From Isoptericola sp. AK164 (GTDB lineage: Bacteria > Actinomycetota > Actinomycetes > Actinomycetales > Cellulomonadaceae), in the NCBI RefSeq assembly GCF_029643425.1, contig NZ_CP119106.1:1054001-1118000 (forward strand): a stretch of DNA of 64,000 nucleotides. The letters are read 5' to 3'. This document shows, piece after piece, positions 40,991 through 49,691 of the stretch (positions are counted from its first letter, which is position 1; each line of letters opens with the position of its first letter). The notes below the pieces were generated by a model. It was not told the origin of the DNA, ran no database searches, and was given only the letters and a program-made list of their open reading frames with translations. The translations under genes and the position numbers were made by a program.

Positions 40991-42010
40991 GTGTCGGAGC
41001 GCATCGATCGGTGGAAGGACCGGGCGACCCGCCTGGTCGGCTGGGTCAAGGACCGGCGTGAGGTCCGTGCCGTCCAGTGGTACATGGCCCGCCGCGGGAA
41101 CCTGCTCTCCGGCGGGATCGCCTACTCGGCGATCTTCGCCATCGGTGCGAGCCTGACGATCGGGTTCTCCGTGTTCTCGGCGACCCTGGGCAGCCGGCCC
41201 GAACTGATGGCGGCGGTGACCGACCAGATCGAGCTGTGGCTACCCGGCCTGATCGGTGACGGTGAGAACCAGCTGAACCCCGACGACCTGGTGGTCACCA
41301 ACATCTGGAACGTGGCGACCTTCATCGCCACCGTGGTGCTGCTGTGGACGGCGATCAGCTTCATGGGTGCCCTGCGCCACTCGATCCGCTCGATGTTCGA
41401 CGCCCCCGTGGTCGGGGTCAACCCGGTGATGGCCAAGGTCTGGCAGCTCGTCGGCTTCGTCGTCCTCGGCGCCATGATCGTCGTGACGGCGGCCGCCAGC
41501 ATCCTGGCCACCACGGTGGAGACGCAGTTCGAGAACTGGTTCGGGGAAACCCAGGCCCTCGGCCAGCTGCTCCGCTTCGGGAGCTTGGGGGTCGCCGTCG
41601 TGCTCGACGCCGTCGTGGTGTACCTGATCGTCCGGGTGGTCGGGCAGGTACGGCCCCGGCGCACTCGCGACCTCGTGATCGGGTGCCTCCTGGCAGGGCT
41701 GGCCTCGGGTGCCCTGCGCTACGCCGGGACGTCGCTGGTGACCTCGAGCGTGTCGAGCAACGTCGTGCTCGGCTCGTTCGTGACCATCGGGACGATCCTG
41801 CTGCTGGCCAACTTCCTGTCCCGGATGCTGCTGATGGTCTGCGCCTGGATGTACGACCCGCCGCGGATGGACGAGATCGCCCGCGCCGAGGCGGAGCTCG
41901 CGGCGATGCGCCACCAGGAGGAGGTCGACCGGCTGGTCGCCCAGGGAGCCGGCAGCGGCAAGCCGTACAGTCCGGTCGTCCGTGGCGTACGCCGCGGCAT
42001 CTACTCCTGA
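40991..42010 (+). CDS. YihY/BrkB-family membrane protein
   Basis: A 339-aa integral membrane protein with about six helices. Family features are the start of the first helix (RRGNLLSGGIAYSAIFAIGA), the loop around AISFMGALRHSIRSMFD and the late RPRRTRDLVIGCLLAGLASG. Proteins of this family were once called ribonuclease BN in error; their function is unclear, with transporter-like roles proposed. The mature tail is charged (EIARAEAELAAMRHQEEVDR). It is likely leaderless. The stop faces the sdh operon across a 313-nt gap that holds the two repeat features listed next. Confidence 0.88.
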   Translation: MSERIDRWKDRATRLVGWVKDRREVRAVQWYMARRGNLLSGGIAYSAIFAIGASLTIGFSVFSATLGSRPELMAAVTDQIELWLPGLIGDGENQLNPDDLVVTNIWNVATFIATVVLLWTAISFMGALRHSIRSMFDAPVVGVNPVMAKVWQLVGFVVLGAMIVVTAAASILATTVETQFENWFGETQALGQLLRFGSLGVAVVLDAVVVYLIVRVVGQVRPRRTRDLVIGCLLAGLASGALRYAGTSLVTSSVSSNVVLGSFVTIGTILLLANFLSRMLLMVCAWMYDPPRMDEIARAEAELAAMRHQEEVDRLVAQGAGSGKPYSPVVRGVRRGIYS

Positions 42011-42032
42011 TCGCGCGCGGCGTCGGACCCGC

Positions 42033-42207
42033 GCTACCTCACCGCCAGGAGTGCTACCTCGCCGGAACGTTGCCTACCTCGCCGGAACGTTGCCTACTTC
42101 GCCGGAACGTTGCCTACTTCGCCGGAAGGTTGCCTCCCTGGGCGGAGGGTTGCCTACCTCGCCGGACCTGCCGCCGCCCTGGCCGGAGGATTGCCTCCCT
42201 GGGTGAG
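42033..42207. repeat. Degenerate 20-bp tandem repeat array
   Basis: About eight head-to-tail copies of a 20-bp unit with consensus TGCCTACCTCGCCGGAACGT. Copies at 42053-42070 (partial), 42071-42090, 42091-42110 and 42111-42130 are nearly identical; 42033-42052, 42131-42150, 42151-42170 and 42171-42190 are more diverged. There are no spacers, and 20 is not a multiple of three, so it is neither CRISPR nor a coding repeat. It begins 22 nt after the BrkB-family stop and ends just before structured element B. Confidence 0.85.
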
Positions 42208-42216
42208 ACGACGACA

Positions 42217-42310
42217 GCGGGAGAGGGAGAGCCCCGCACGGTCGTCGTCCCCGAAGTGGAGGGCGCGCAGCGCCCGTGAACGCGACCGTGCGGGGCTCTC
42301 CCTCTCCCGC
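42217..42310 (-). repeat. Structured 94-bp element, copy B (3' UTR of sdhB)
   Basis: Perfect 28-bp inverted repeat (42217-42244 with 42283-42310) around a 38-nt loop with an inner hairpin GGGCG/CGCCC (42261-42265 with 42271-42275). Read in the direction of sdhB, it matches element A after gltA in stem length, loop length and 31 of 38 loop bases; the stems share 19 of 28 positions and all nine differences are compensated. The element begins 13 nt after the sdhB stop codon. Confidence 0.85.
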
Positions 42311-42323
42311 CGAGACGTGAGAG

Positions 42324-43097
42324 TCAGAAGGCGCGGGTGATCATCGCCCGCTTGACCTCCTGGATCGCCTTGGTGACCTCGATGCCGCGCGGGCAGGCCT
42401 CGGTGCAGTTGAAGGTCGTGCGGCAGCGCCACACGCCCTCCTTGTCGTTGAGGACCTCCAGGCGCTGGGTGCCACCCTGGTCGCGGGAGTCGAAGATGAA
42501 CCGGTGCGCGTTGACGATCGCCGCCGGGCCGAAGTACTGGCCGTCGGTCCAGAAGACCGGGCAGGACGACGTGCACGCCGCGCACAGGATGCACTTGGTG
42601 GTGTCGTCGAACCGGTCGCGGTCGGCCTGGGACTGGATGTTCTCCCGGCTCGGCTCGTTCCCCGACGTGATGAGGAACGGCATGATCTCGCGGTAGGAGG
42701 CGAAGAACGGCTCCATGTCGACCACGAGGTCCTTGAGCACCGGCAGGCCCTTGATGGCCTCGACGACGATCGGCTTGTCCGGGTTGATGTCCTTGAGCAG
42801 CGTCTTGCAGGCCAGACGGTTGCGGCCGTTGATCCGCATCGCGTCCGAGCCGCACACGCCGTGGGCGCAGGAGCGCCGGAACGTCAGCGAGCCGTCGAGC
42901 TCCCACTTGATCTTGTGCAGGGCGTCCAGCACACGGTCGGTGCCGTGCGCGGTCACCGTGTGCTCCTCCCAGTACGCCTCGGCGGCGACCTCCGGGTTGT
43001 ACCGGCGGATCTTCAGGGTCACCTGGAAGGACGACACGGCGCCGGCCTGCGCCTCGGAGCCGGAGGTGTCGGTCGAGTTCTCGAGAACAGCAGTCAT
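42324..43097 (-). CDS. sdhB: Succinate dehydrogenase iron-sulfur subunit
   Basis: Electron-transfer subunit of complex II, 257 aa. The [2Fe-2S] ligands are in SCAHGVCGSDAM and NRLACKTLL; the [4Fe-4S] and [3Fe-4S] clusters are bound by CILCAACTSSCPVFW and CRTTFNCTEACPRGIEV. The ATG overlaps the sdhA stop by one base (TGATG). It is last in the sdhCDAB operon, and the 94-bp structured element follows its stop. Confidence 0.97.
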   Translation of the reverse strand: MTAVLENSTDTSGSEAQAGAVSSFQVTLKIRRYNPEVAAEAYWEEHTVTAHGTDRVLDALHKIKWELDGSLTFRRSCAHGVCGSDAMRINGRNRLACKTLLKDINPDKPIVVEAIKGLPVLKDLVVDMEPFFASYREIMPFLITSGNEPSRENIQSQADRDRFDDTTKCILCAACTSSCPVFWTDGQYFGPAAIVNAHRFIFDSRDQGGTQRLEVLNDKEGVWRCRTTFNCTEACPRGIEVTKAIQEVKRAMITRAF

Positions 43098-44932
43098 CAG
43101 TACTTCCGCTCCATCGGCTCGTAGCGCGTCATGGTGACGGGCTTGGACCCCAGGACGACCTTGTAGTCCCCGAAGTCCTCGACGTGGTCGAAGTAGCCCG
43201 CGACGTGCCCGTCGGCGGCGTCGGGAGCCGACGTCGGACGGCGGTACGCCATCGTGTGCAGCATGTAGTTGTCGTCGTCCCGGTCCGGGAAGTCCTCGCG
43301 GTAGTGACCGCCGCGGGACTCGCGGCGGTTGAGCGCGGCGACGACGGTGACCTCGGCGATGTCGAGCAGGAAGCCCAGCTCGATCGCCTCCAGCAGGTCC
43401 GTGTTGAACAGCGAGCCCTTGTCCTGGACCGACACGTTGCGGTACCGCTTCTGCAGCTCGCGGATGTCGGCGGCGGCCTTGTTCAGCGACTCGTCGGTGC
43501 GGAAGACCTGCGCGTTGGCGTCCATCGTCTCCTGCAGCGCCTGGCGCACGTCGGCGACGCGCTCGCCGTCGGGGCGGTCGCGCATCTCGGACAGCTGCGC
43601 CTCGACCCGGGCCGTCGGCCCCTCGACGATCGGCAGGTGCTGCTCGACGGTCTGCGCGTACGCGGCGGCGGAGCGGCCGGCGCGCTTGCCGAAGACGTTG
43701 ATGTCGAGCAGGGAGTTCGTGCCGAGGCGGTTGGACCCGTGCACGGAGACGCAGGCGACCTCGCCGGCGGCGTACAGCCCCTTGACGACGTTGTGGCCGT
43801 CGCGCAGGACCTCGCCCTTGATGTTCGTGGGCACGCCGCCCATCGCGTAGTGCGCGGTGGGGTAGACGGGCACCGGCTCGGTGTACGGCTCGATGCCGAG
43901 GTAGGTGCGGGCGAACTCGGTGATGTCCGGCAGCTTGGCGTCGATGTGCGCCGGCTCGAGGTGCGTCAGGTCGAGCAGGACGTAGTCCTTGTTCGGGCCG
44001 GCGCCGCGACCCTCGCGGACCTCGTTGGCCATCGACCGGGCGACGATGTCGCGGGGCGCCAGGTCCTTGATGGTCGGTGCGTAGCGCTCCATGAACCGCT
44101 CGCCGTCGGCGTTGCGCAGGATGCCGCCCTCGCCGCGGGCCGCCTCCGACAGCAGGATGCCCAGGCCGGCCAGACCCGTCGGGTGGAACTGGAAGAACTC
44201 CATGTCCTCCAGCGGCAGGCCGCGGCGGTAGGCCAGCGCCATGCCGTCACCGGTGAGGGTGTGGGCGTTCGACGTCGTCTTGAAGATCTTGCCCGCGCCG
44301 CCGGTGGCGAACACGACCGCCTTGGTCTGGAAGACGTGCAGCTCGCCGGTGGCCAGGTCGTAGGCGACCACGCCGGTGGCGTTGACCTCGGCGCCGTCCT
44401 CGATGTCCTCCGTGGTCAGGTCGTGGTCGGTGAGCAGGTCCAGGACGTAGAACTCGTTGTAGAACTCGACGTCCTGCTTCACGCAGTTCTGGTACAGCGT
44501 CTGCAGGATCATGTGGCCGGTGCGGTCCGCGGCGTAGCAGGCGCGGCGCACGGCGGCCTCACCGTGGTTGCGGGTGTGCCCGCCGAATCGGCGCTGGTCG
44601 ATCCGCCCCTCCGGCGTGCGGTTGAACGGCAGACCCATCCGCTCCAGGTCCAGCACGGCGTCGATGGCCTCCTTGGCCATCACCTCCGCGGCGTCCTGGT
44701 CGACGAGGTAGTCGCCACCCTTGATGGTGTCGAAGGTGTGCCACTCCCAGTTGTCCTCCTCGACGTTCGCCAGGGCGGCGCACATGCCGCCCTGGGCGGC
44801 GCCGGTGTGGGAACGCGTGGGGTACAGCTTGGAGATGACCGCGGTGCGGGCGCCCTTCGACGCCTCGAGCGCCGCGCGCATGCCGGCGCCGCCTGCGCCG
44901 ACGATGACGACGTCGTACTGGTGGGTCTGCAT
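43097..44932 (-). CDS. sdhA: Succinate dehydrogenase flavoprotein subunit
   Basis: Catalytic subunit of complex II, 611 aa. N-terminal FAD motif [19 protein letters not shown]; covalent FAD histidine in [10 protein letters not shown]; substrate motifs HPTGLAGLG and [16 protein letters not shown], and the active-site Arg region [21 protein letters not shown] 44932 has AGGAGG about 10 nt upstream and lies 56 nt after sdhD. The plus-strand reading frames in this stretch are shadows. Confidence 0.97.
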   Translation of the reverse strand: MQTHQYDVVIVGAGGAGMRAALEASKGARTAVISKLYPTRSHTGAAQGGMCAALANVEEDNWEWHTFDTIKGGDYLVDQDAAEVMAKEAIDAVLDLERMGLPFNRTPEGRIDQRRFGGHTRNHGEAAVRRACYAADRTGHMILQTLYQNCVKQDVEFYNEFYVLDLLTDHDLTTEDIEDGAEVNATGVVAYDLATGELHVFQTKAVVFATGGAGKIFKTTSNAHTLTGDGMALAYRRGLPLEDMEFFQFHPTGLAGLGILLSEAARGEGGILRNADGERFMERYAPTIKDLAPRDIVARSMANEVREGRGAGPNKDYVLLDLTHLEPAHIDAKLPDITEFARTYLGIEPYTEPVPVYPTAHYAMGGVPTNIKGEVLRDGHNVVKGLYAAGEVACVSVHGSNRLGTNSLLDINVFGKRAGRSAAAYAQTVEQHLPIVEGPTARVEAQLSEMRDRPDGERVADVRQALQETMDANAQVFRTDESLNKAAADIRELQKRYRNVSVQDKGSLFNTDLLEAIELGFLLDIAEVTVVAALNRRESRGGHYREDFPDRDDDNYMLHTMAYRRPTSAPDAADGHVAGYFDHVEDFGDYKVVLGSKPVTMTRYEPMERKY

Positions 44933-44988
44933 CGGTTCCGATGCCTCCTGCGGACGGTGGTGGTTCAGCGGGCTGGGGGTGCGCGGGC

Positions 44989-45441
44989 TCAGGCCGTGCA
45001 GATCGAGGCGAGCAGCTCGGCCGGTGCGCCGGGCGGGCAGGGCTCGAAGGTGAAGATCACCAGCGTGCCGAGCACCACGGTGATCGTGAACGCCAGGTAC
45101 AGCAGGCTCTTGAGCACGCCGCGGGTGAGGTCCCGCTGGGCGTAGTCGTTGATGATCGTCCGCACGCCGTTGGTGCCGTGGATCATGGCGAGCCAGAGCA
45201 TCAGGAGGTCCCAGATCTGCCAGAACGGGCTCGACCACTTGCCGCCGACGAAGGCGAAGTCGATGGCCTTGACGCCGTCGCCGACCATGAGGTTCACGAA
45301 GAGGTGGCCGAAGACGAGCACCACGAGGACGACGCCGGAGGCCCGCATGAAGACCCAGGAGTACAGCTCGAAGTTGCCCCGGGTAGTCTTGCGGCGCACG
45401 TACGGGGAACGCGGAGTGGGGATGTCGGTCTGGGTGGTCAT
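44989..45441 (-). CDS. sdhD: Succinate dehydrogenase membrane anchor subunit
   Basis: A 150-aa subunit with three membrane helices (about 45-65, 90-110 and 123-145). The family pattern is seen in [20 protein letters not shown] followed by His, a probable heme b ligand region, and in [20 protein letters not shown], with the quinone-site Tyr/Asp. The ATG overlaps the sdhC stop by one base. It anchors SdhAB to the membrane with SdhC. Confidence 0.93.
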   Translation of the reverse strand: MTTQTDIPTPRSPYVRRKTTRGNFELYSWVFMRASGVVLVVLVFGHLFVNLMVGDGVKAIDFAFVGGKWSSPFWQIWDLLMLWLAMIHGTNGVRTIINDYAQRDLTRGVLKSLLYLAFTITVVLGTLVIFTFEPCPPGAPAELLASICTA

Positions 45442-45821
45442 CAGCTGGCTCCGAACACGTTCATCAGGTGGCGGGGCAGGAATCCGGCCATCGTCACGAC
45501 GAGCAGACCGAGGACGACCCAGAGCATGACGCGCTGGTAGCGGGGGCCCTTCGACCAGAAGTCGACGAGTGCGATGCGCAGACCGTTGAACGCGTGGAAG
45601 ACGATCGCGGCCACGAGGCCGGCCTCGCCCAGCCCCATGATCGGGGTCTGGTACGTGCCGATGACGGCGTTGTACGCCTCGGGCGAGACGCGCACGAGCG
45701 ACGTGTCGAGCACGTGCACGAGCAGGAAGAAGAAGATCGACACGCCGGTCACGCGGTGCGCGACCCAGGACCACATACCTTCACGGCCGCGGTAGAGCGT
45801 GCCAGCGGGGGCAGTCGGCAC
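45441..45821 (-). CDS. sdhC: Succinate dehydrogenase cytochrome b subunit
   Basis: A 126-aa anchor subunit with three helices. The signature [20 protein letters not shown] contains the Ser/Arg quinone-site residues (HRVTG), and the following HVLDTSL and [14 protein letters not shown] carry candidate heme histidines. GTG 45821 is preceded by GGAGG at seven bases. It is the first gene of sdhCDAB. Confidence 0.93.
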   Translation of the reverse strand: MPTAPAGTLYRGREGMWSWVAHRVTGVSIFFFLLVHVLDTSLVRVSPEAYNAVIGTYQTPIMGLGEAGLVAAIVFHAFNGLRIALVDFWSKGPRYQRVMLWVVLGLLVVTMAGFLPRHLMNVFGAS

Positions 45822-45863
45822 GGGGGGCCTCCATTGGCGGATGCGGGCGGGTTACGTGAGGAC

Positions 45864-45869
45864 ACTGTA
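45864..45869 (-). promoter_or_regulatory. Candidate -10 box of sdhCDAB
   Basis: Minus-strand TACAGT, 42 nt before the sdhC start, in the 167-nt gap divergent from the GDP-mannose pyrophosphorylase gene. No firm -35 seen. Confidence 0.4.
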
Positions 45870-45976
45870 GTGACACCCGGTCGCGATCGGGTCACGGCCG
45901 CCGGAAAAACGGCATTCCCGCGTGGATTCTGTGATCGACGCCACAGGCGACACGTCACGGGTTCGACAGGCGTCAC

Positions 45977-45982
45977 TATGCT
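45977..45982 (+). promoter_or_regulatory. Leaderless -10 box of manC
   Basis: TATGCT followed by 6 nt and ATG 45989. Confidence 0.55.
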
Positions 45983-45988
45983 GCGTCC

Positions 45989-47107
45989 ATGCCCTCTTCC
46001 GCCATCCCCGGATTCCGTGCCGTCATTCCCGCCGGAGGTTCCGGGACCCGGTTGTGGCCGGTGTCGCGGGCGGGTGCCCCCAAGTTCCTGCACGACCTCA
46101 GCGGTTCCGGGCGCAGCCTGCTCCAGGGCACCGCCGACCGTCTCGCACCGCTGGCGGGCCGTGACGGCATCGTCGTGGTCACGGGAACCCGGCACGCGGA
46201 CGCCGTGCGCCACCAGCTGCCCGAGCTCGGTGCGGACCAGGTGCTGGCCGAACCGTCCCCCCGGGACTCCATGGCGGCGATCGGCCTGGCGGCGGCCGTC
46301 CTGGAGCAGCGTCACGGGGTGGTCGTCCTCGGCTCCTTCGCCGCCGACCAGGTGATCTCGGGCACCCGGGAGTTCGAGCGGTCCGTCCGCGAGGCCGTGG
46401 AGGCCGCCCGGGCCGGCTACGTGACGACGGTGGGCATCGCCGCCTCGCGCCCGTCGACGGCGTTCGGGTACGTCCACGGCGCCGACCCGCTGGGGATCGC
46501 GGGGGCGCCCAGCGCCGTGCACGTCAGCGGATTCACCGAGAAGCCGGACGCCGAGACGGCGCGGGCGTACCTCGCCTCGGGCGAGTACCGCTGGAACGCG
46601 GGGATCTTCGTCGCCGCGACGGACGTGCTGCTCGGTCACCTCGCCGAGCAGCGCCCGGCGCTGCACGACGGTCTGCGCCGCATCGCGGCCGCCTGGGACA
46701 CCCCGGACCGCGACCGGGTGCTGGCCGAGACGTGGCCCGGCCTGGAGAAGATCGCGATCGACCACGCCGTGGCGGAGCCGGTCGCGGCCGCCGGCGGGGT
46801 CGCGATGGTCCCCGGGCCGTTCGGGTGGGACGACGTGGGGGACTTCAACTCCCTGGCCGCCCTGCTGCCGGCCGACGACGACGCCGGGTCGAAGGTGCTC
46901 GGCGACAGCGCCGACGTGGTCCGAGTCCAGAGCGCGGGGTCCGTCGTGGTGCCCGCGAGCGGCCGGACCGTGACGCTGCTCGGGATCGACGACGTCGTGG
47001 TGGTCGACACCCCGGACGCCGTGCTGGTCACGACCCGCGCCCGCGCCCAGCAGGTGCGCAGCATGGTCGACGCCGTCCGCGCCCACGGGCGGGAGGACCT
47101 GCTGTGA
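45989..47107 (+). CDS. manC: Mannose-1-phosphate guanylyltransferase
   Basis: Makes GDP-mannose from mannose-1-phosphate and GTP, for mannosylated glycolipids and proteins; 372 aa, the short form without an isomerase domain. Nucleotide motif AVIPAGGSGTRLWPVSRAGA at the N-terminus; FGYVHGADPL, FTEKPDAETARAYL and RWNAGIFVA fit the sugar and metal sites, and FGWDDVGDFNSL is the late family signature. The usual KQ after the SR motif is replaced here by AGAPKFLHDL, with the catalytic Lys retained. Coupled to the amidohydrolase by GTGA. The phosphomannomutase at 59173 would supply its substrate. Confidence 0.92.
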   Translation: MPSSAIPGFRAVIPAGGSGTRLWPVSRAGAPKFLHDLSGSGRSLLQGTADRLAPLAGRDGIVVVTGTRHADAVRHQLPELGADQVLAEPSPRDSMAAIGLAAAVLEQRHGVVVLGSFAADQVISGTREFERSVREAVEAARAGYVTTVGIAASRPSTAFGYVHGADPLGIAGAPSAVHVSGFTEKPDAETARAYLASGEYRWNAGIFVAATDVLLGHLAEQRPALHDGLRRIAAAWDTPDRDRVLAETWPGLEKIAIDHAVAEPVAAAGGVAMVPGPFGWDDVGDFNSLAALLPADDDAGSKVLGDSADVVRVQSAGSVVVPASGRTVTLLGIDDVVVVDTPDAVLVTTRARAQQVRSMVDAVRAHGREDLL

Positions 47108-48282
47108 GCGCCGCGACCCGGGCGCGCCTGGACGAGGTCGTCGCGACGCTGGAGGACGAGCTCGTGGCGGTGCGCCGCGACCTGCACGCCCATCCCGAGA
47201 CGGCGCGCGAGGAGTTCCGCACGACGGCGGTGCTGGCCGAGCGGCTGCGGGCGGCCGGGCTGCAGCCCCGGCTGCTGGAGGGCACCGGGCTGACGTGCGA
47301 CATCGGTCCCGAGGTGCCGGGGCGGGGGCGGACGGCGGTGCGCGCCGACATCGACGCGCTGCCGCTGGACGACCTGTGCGGGTGCGACTTCGCCTCGACG
47401 GTGCCGGGCGTGGCGCACGCCTGCGGCCACGACGTGCACGCGGCCGTCGTCCTCGGGGCCGGCCTGGCGCTGGCCCGGCTCGCCGAGGAGGGGCTGCTGG
47501 AGTCCGGGGTCCGGCTGATCTTCCAGCCGGCCGAGGAGATCATGCCGGGCGGCGCCCACGACGTGCTCGCCCAGGGCGTGCTCGACGGCGTCGCGCGGAT
47601 CGTGGCGGTGCACACCGAGCCGAAGCTCGACGTCGGGCAGCTCGGGACGCGCATCGGCCCGATCACCTCCGCCTCGGACCTGGTCACGGTGACCCTGTCC
47701 TCGAGCGGCGGTCACACCTCCCGGCCGCACCTGACGGGCGATGTCGTCTACGCCCTCGGCCAGGTCATCACCCAGGTCCCGGCGGTCCTGGGGCGCCGGC
47801 TGGACCCCCGCTCCGGGGTCAACCTGACGTGGGGTGCGGTCGAGGCGGGCAACGCGCACAACGCCATCCCCGCCACCGGCGTGGCCAAGGGCACGCTGCG
47901 CTGCCTGGACGTCCGGGCCTGGGAGCGGGCCGGTCAGGTGCTGCTCGACGCCGTCGAGCAGGTCGTCGCCCCGTACGACGTCGAGGTGAGCGTGCACCAC
48001 GTCCGGGGCGTCCCGCCGGTGGACAACGACGCCGACGTCACCGCCGCCCTCGAGGCGGCGGGTGCGTCCGTGCTCGGCGAGGACGGCGTCGTGCTCACCG
48101 AGCAGTCGCTCGGCGGGGAGGACTTCGCCTGGTACCTGACGAAGGTGCCGGGGGCGATGGCGCGGCTGGGCACGGCGATCCCGGGGGAGCGTCGGTACGA
48201 CATCCACCAGGGCGACCTCCGGGTCGACGAACGGGCGATCGCGATCGGTGCCCGTGTGCTGGCGCGCGTCGCTCTCGGATGA
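47104..48282 (+). CDS. M20-family amidohydrolase (hippurate hydrolase/AmiA-type)
   Basis: A 392-aa metallo-amidohydrolase. N-terminal RRDLHAHPETAREEFRT is typical of IAA-amino acid/hippurate hydrolases. Metal ligands are in HACGHDVHAAVV and FQPAEEIMPGGA, with the late GGEDFAWYL. The dimerisation domain has SSGGHTSRPHL. In M. tuberculosis related genes amiA1/amiB1 lie in the same region between deoD and lpdA. Substrate is unknown; peptidoglycan fragment or N-acyl amino-acid turnover is possible. GTG 47104 overlaps the manC stop. Confidence 0.88.
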   Translation: MSAATRARLDEVVATLEDELVAVRRDLHAHPETAREEFRTTAVLAERLRAAGLQPRLLEGTGLTCDIGPEVPGRGRTAVRADIDALPLDDLCGCDFASTVPGVAHACGHDVHAAVVLGAGLALARLAEEGLLESGVRLIFQPAEEIMPGGAHDVLAQGVLDGVARIVAVHTEPKLDVGQLGTRIGPITSASDLVTVTLSSSGGHTSRPHLTGDVVYALGQVITQVPAVLGRRLDPRSGVNLTWGAVEAGNAHNAIPATGVAKGTLRCLDVRAWERAGQVLLDAVEQVVAPYDVEVSVHHVRGVPPVDNDADVTAALEAAGASVLGEDGVVLTEQSLGGEDFAWYLTKVPGAMARLGTAIPGERRYDIHQGDLRVDERAIAIGARVLARVALG

Positions 48283-48396
48283 GAACCTGCCGGTGAGACC
48301 GCCGTGGTGTGACCTGGCTCATTCCGACGGTGTTCCCATTCGATAACGACTCGGCCACGGTAGGTGCTCGTGGCATGTCCTGAGCCCGCGCGTGGT

Positions 48397-48402
48397 TAGT
48401 CT
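48397..48402 (+). promoter_or_regulatory. Candidate -10 box of the BMP operon
   Basis: TAGTCT in the 186-nt gap before the BMP lipoprotein; the transcript would carry a leader of about 60 nt ending in AGGAG before GTG 48469. Confidence 0.5.
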
Positions 48403-48468
48403 GTCCATCTCTGATCGTGAGACGGGCGAGCGCCCGTGCTCACCCACCCTCATCGACAGGAGCGACAG

Positions 48469-49575
48469 GTGAAGAGTGCGATCAAGTTCACCGCCCTCGC
48501 CGGCGCGGCGGCACTGACTCTCGCGGCGTGCGGCGCGGCCCCGGAGGAGACCCCCACCGAGGAGACCACCGAGACGGAGATGGCGGAGAGCGAGTCCGTC
48601 GACTACCAGCCGTGCATCGTCTCCGACCAGGGCGGCTTCGACGACAAGAGCTTCAACCAGCTCAGCTACGAGGGCACCCAGGCTGCCGCCGAGGAGCTCG
48701 GCCAGGACGTCATCGACGTCCAGTCGCAGTCCGAGACCGACTTCCAGCCGAACCTGCAGTCGCTGGTCGACCAGAGCTGCGACGCGATCGTCTCGGTCGG
48801 GTTCGCCCTGTCGGCGGACACCATCGAGTCCGCGAACGCCAACCCCGAGATCGACTACTTCCTGGTCGACGACGCCGCGGACGCGGACTTTGACGGTCAG
48901 GCGGACGCCGACAACATCAAGCCGCTGCTGTACAACACGGCCGAGGCCGCGTTCCTCGCGGGCTACCTGTCGGCCGGCTACTCCGAGGCCGGCAAGGTCG
49001 GCACGTTCGGTGGTCAGCCGTTCCCGACCGTGACGATCTTCATGGACGGGTTCAAGCAGGGCGTCGAGTACTACAACGAGGCCAACGACGCCGAGGTCGA
49101 GGTCATCGGCTACTCCGGCGGCGAGGACGGCTCGTTCACCGGCGGCTTCGAGGCCAACCAGACCGCCAAGACCACGGCGACGAACATCCTGGACCAGGGT
49201 GTCGACGTGATCCTGCCCGTCGGCGGTCCGATCTACCAGTCGGCGATCGCCGCCATCGAGGACTCCGGCCGTGACGTCGCCCTCGTCGGCGTCGACGCGG
49301 ACTTCTACGAGACCGACCCGAGCACCCAGCCGTACGTGCTGACCTCCATCCTCAAGAAGATGGACGTCTCCACGCACGACGCCCTCATGACCGCGGCCAC
49401 CGAGGAGTTCGACCCGGAGCCGTACATCGGCACCCTCGAGAACGAGGGCGTGGGCCTGGCCCCGCTGCACGAGTTCGAGGACGAGGTCGACCCCGAGCTG
49501 ATGAGCGAGGTCGAGGACCTGCAGCAGCAGATCATCGACGGCGAGCTCGAGGTCACCTCCTACCTGGACGAGTGA
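48469..49575 (+). CDS. BMP-family nucleoside-binding lipoprotein
   Basis: Surface lipoprotein of the BMP/PnrA/NupN family, 368 aa, binding purine or other nucleosides for the ABC transporter encoded downstream. The signal peptide ends in the lipobox LTLAAC, followed by an acidic Thr/Glu linker. Body motifs: DQGGFDDKSFNQLSYEG, IVSVGFALSADTIESA, FLVDDAADADF and AAFLAGYLSAGYSEAGKVG, GSFTGGFEANQTAK. GTG 48469 is supported by AGGAG at 48458-48462. The neighbours (cdd, deoA, add, deoC, pnp) make nucleosides the likely ligand. Confidence 0.94.
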   Translation: MKSAIKFTALAGAAALTLAACGAAPEETPTEETTETEMAESESVDYQPCIVSDQGGFDDKSFNQLSYEGTQAAAEELGQDVIDVQSQSETDFQPNLQSLVDQSCDAIVSVGFALSADTIESANANPEIDYFLVDDAADADFDGQADADNIKPLLYNTAEAAFLAGYLSAGYSEAGKVGTFGGQPFPTVTIFMDGFKQGVEYYNEANDAEVEVIGYSGGEDGSFTGGFEANQTAKTTATNILDQGVDVILPVGGPIYQSAIAAIEDSGRDVALVGVDADFYETDPSTQPYVLTSILKKMDVSTHDALMTAATEEFDPEPYIGTLENEGVGLAPLHEFEDEVDPELMSEVEDLQQQIIDGELEVTSYLDE

Positions 49576-49596
49576 CCCGCTGACGGGATGACCGCC

Positions 49597-49638
49597 GGCG
49601 TGGCGGGACACGGTGCGCTCACCGTGTCCCGCCACGCC
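49597..49638 (+). terminator. Hairpin behind the BMP lipoprotein gene
   Basis: Perfect 19-bp stem (49597-49615 with 49620-49638), 4-nt loop, 21 nt after the stop. As in the peptide importer at the window start, it probably raises binding-protein levels over the membrane parts. Confidence 0.7.
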
Positions 49639-49646
49639 GTGCGACC

Positions 49647-49652
49647 TAGGCT
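49647..49652 (+). promoter_or_regulatory. Candidate -10 box of the nucleoside ABC ATPase
   Basis: TAGGCT just after the hairpin and 39 nt before ATG 49692, allowing separate transcription of the downstream transporter and salvage genes. Confidence 0.5.
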
Positions 49653-49691
49653 GGCCACCAGAACCGTGAGGGAAGGGCGGGACGGACCGCG

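Noticed and set aside
42033-42207. Possible CRISPR array
   Set aside because: Units follow each other without unique spacers, and no cas gene is present.
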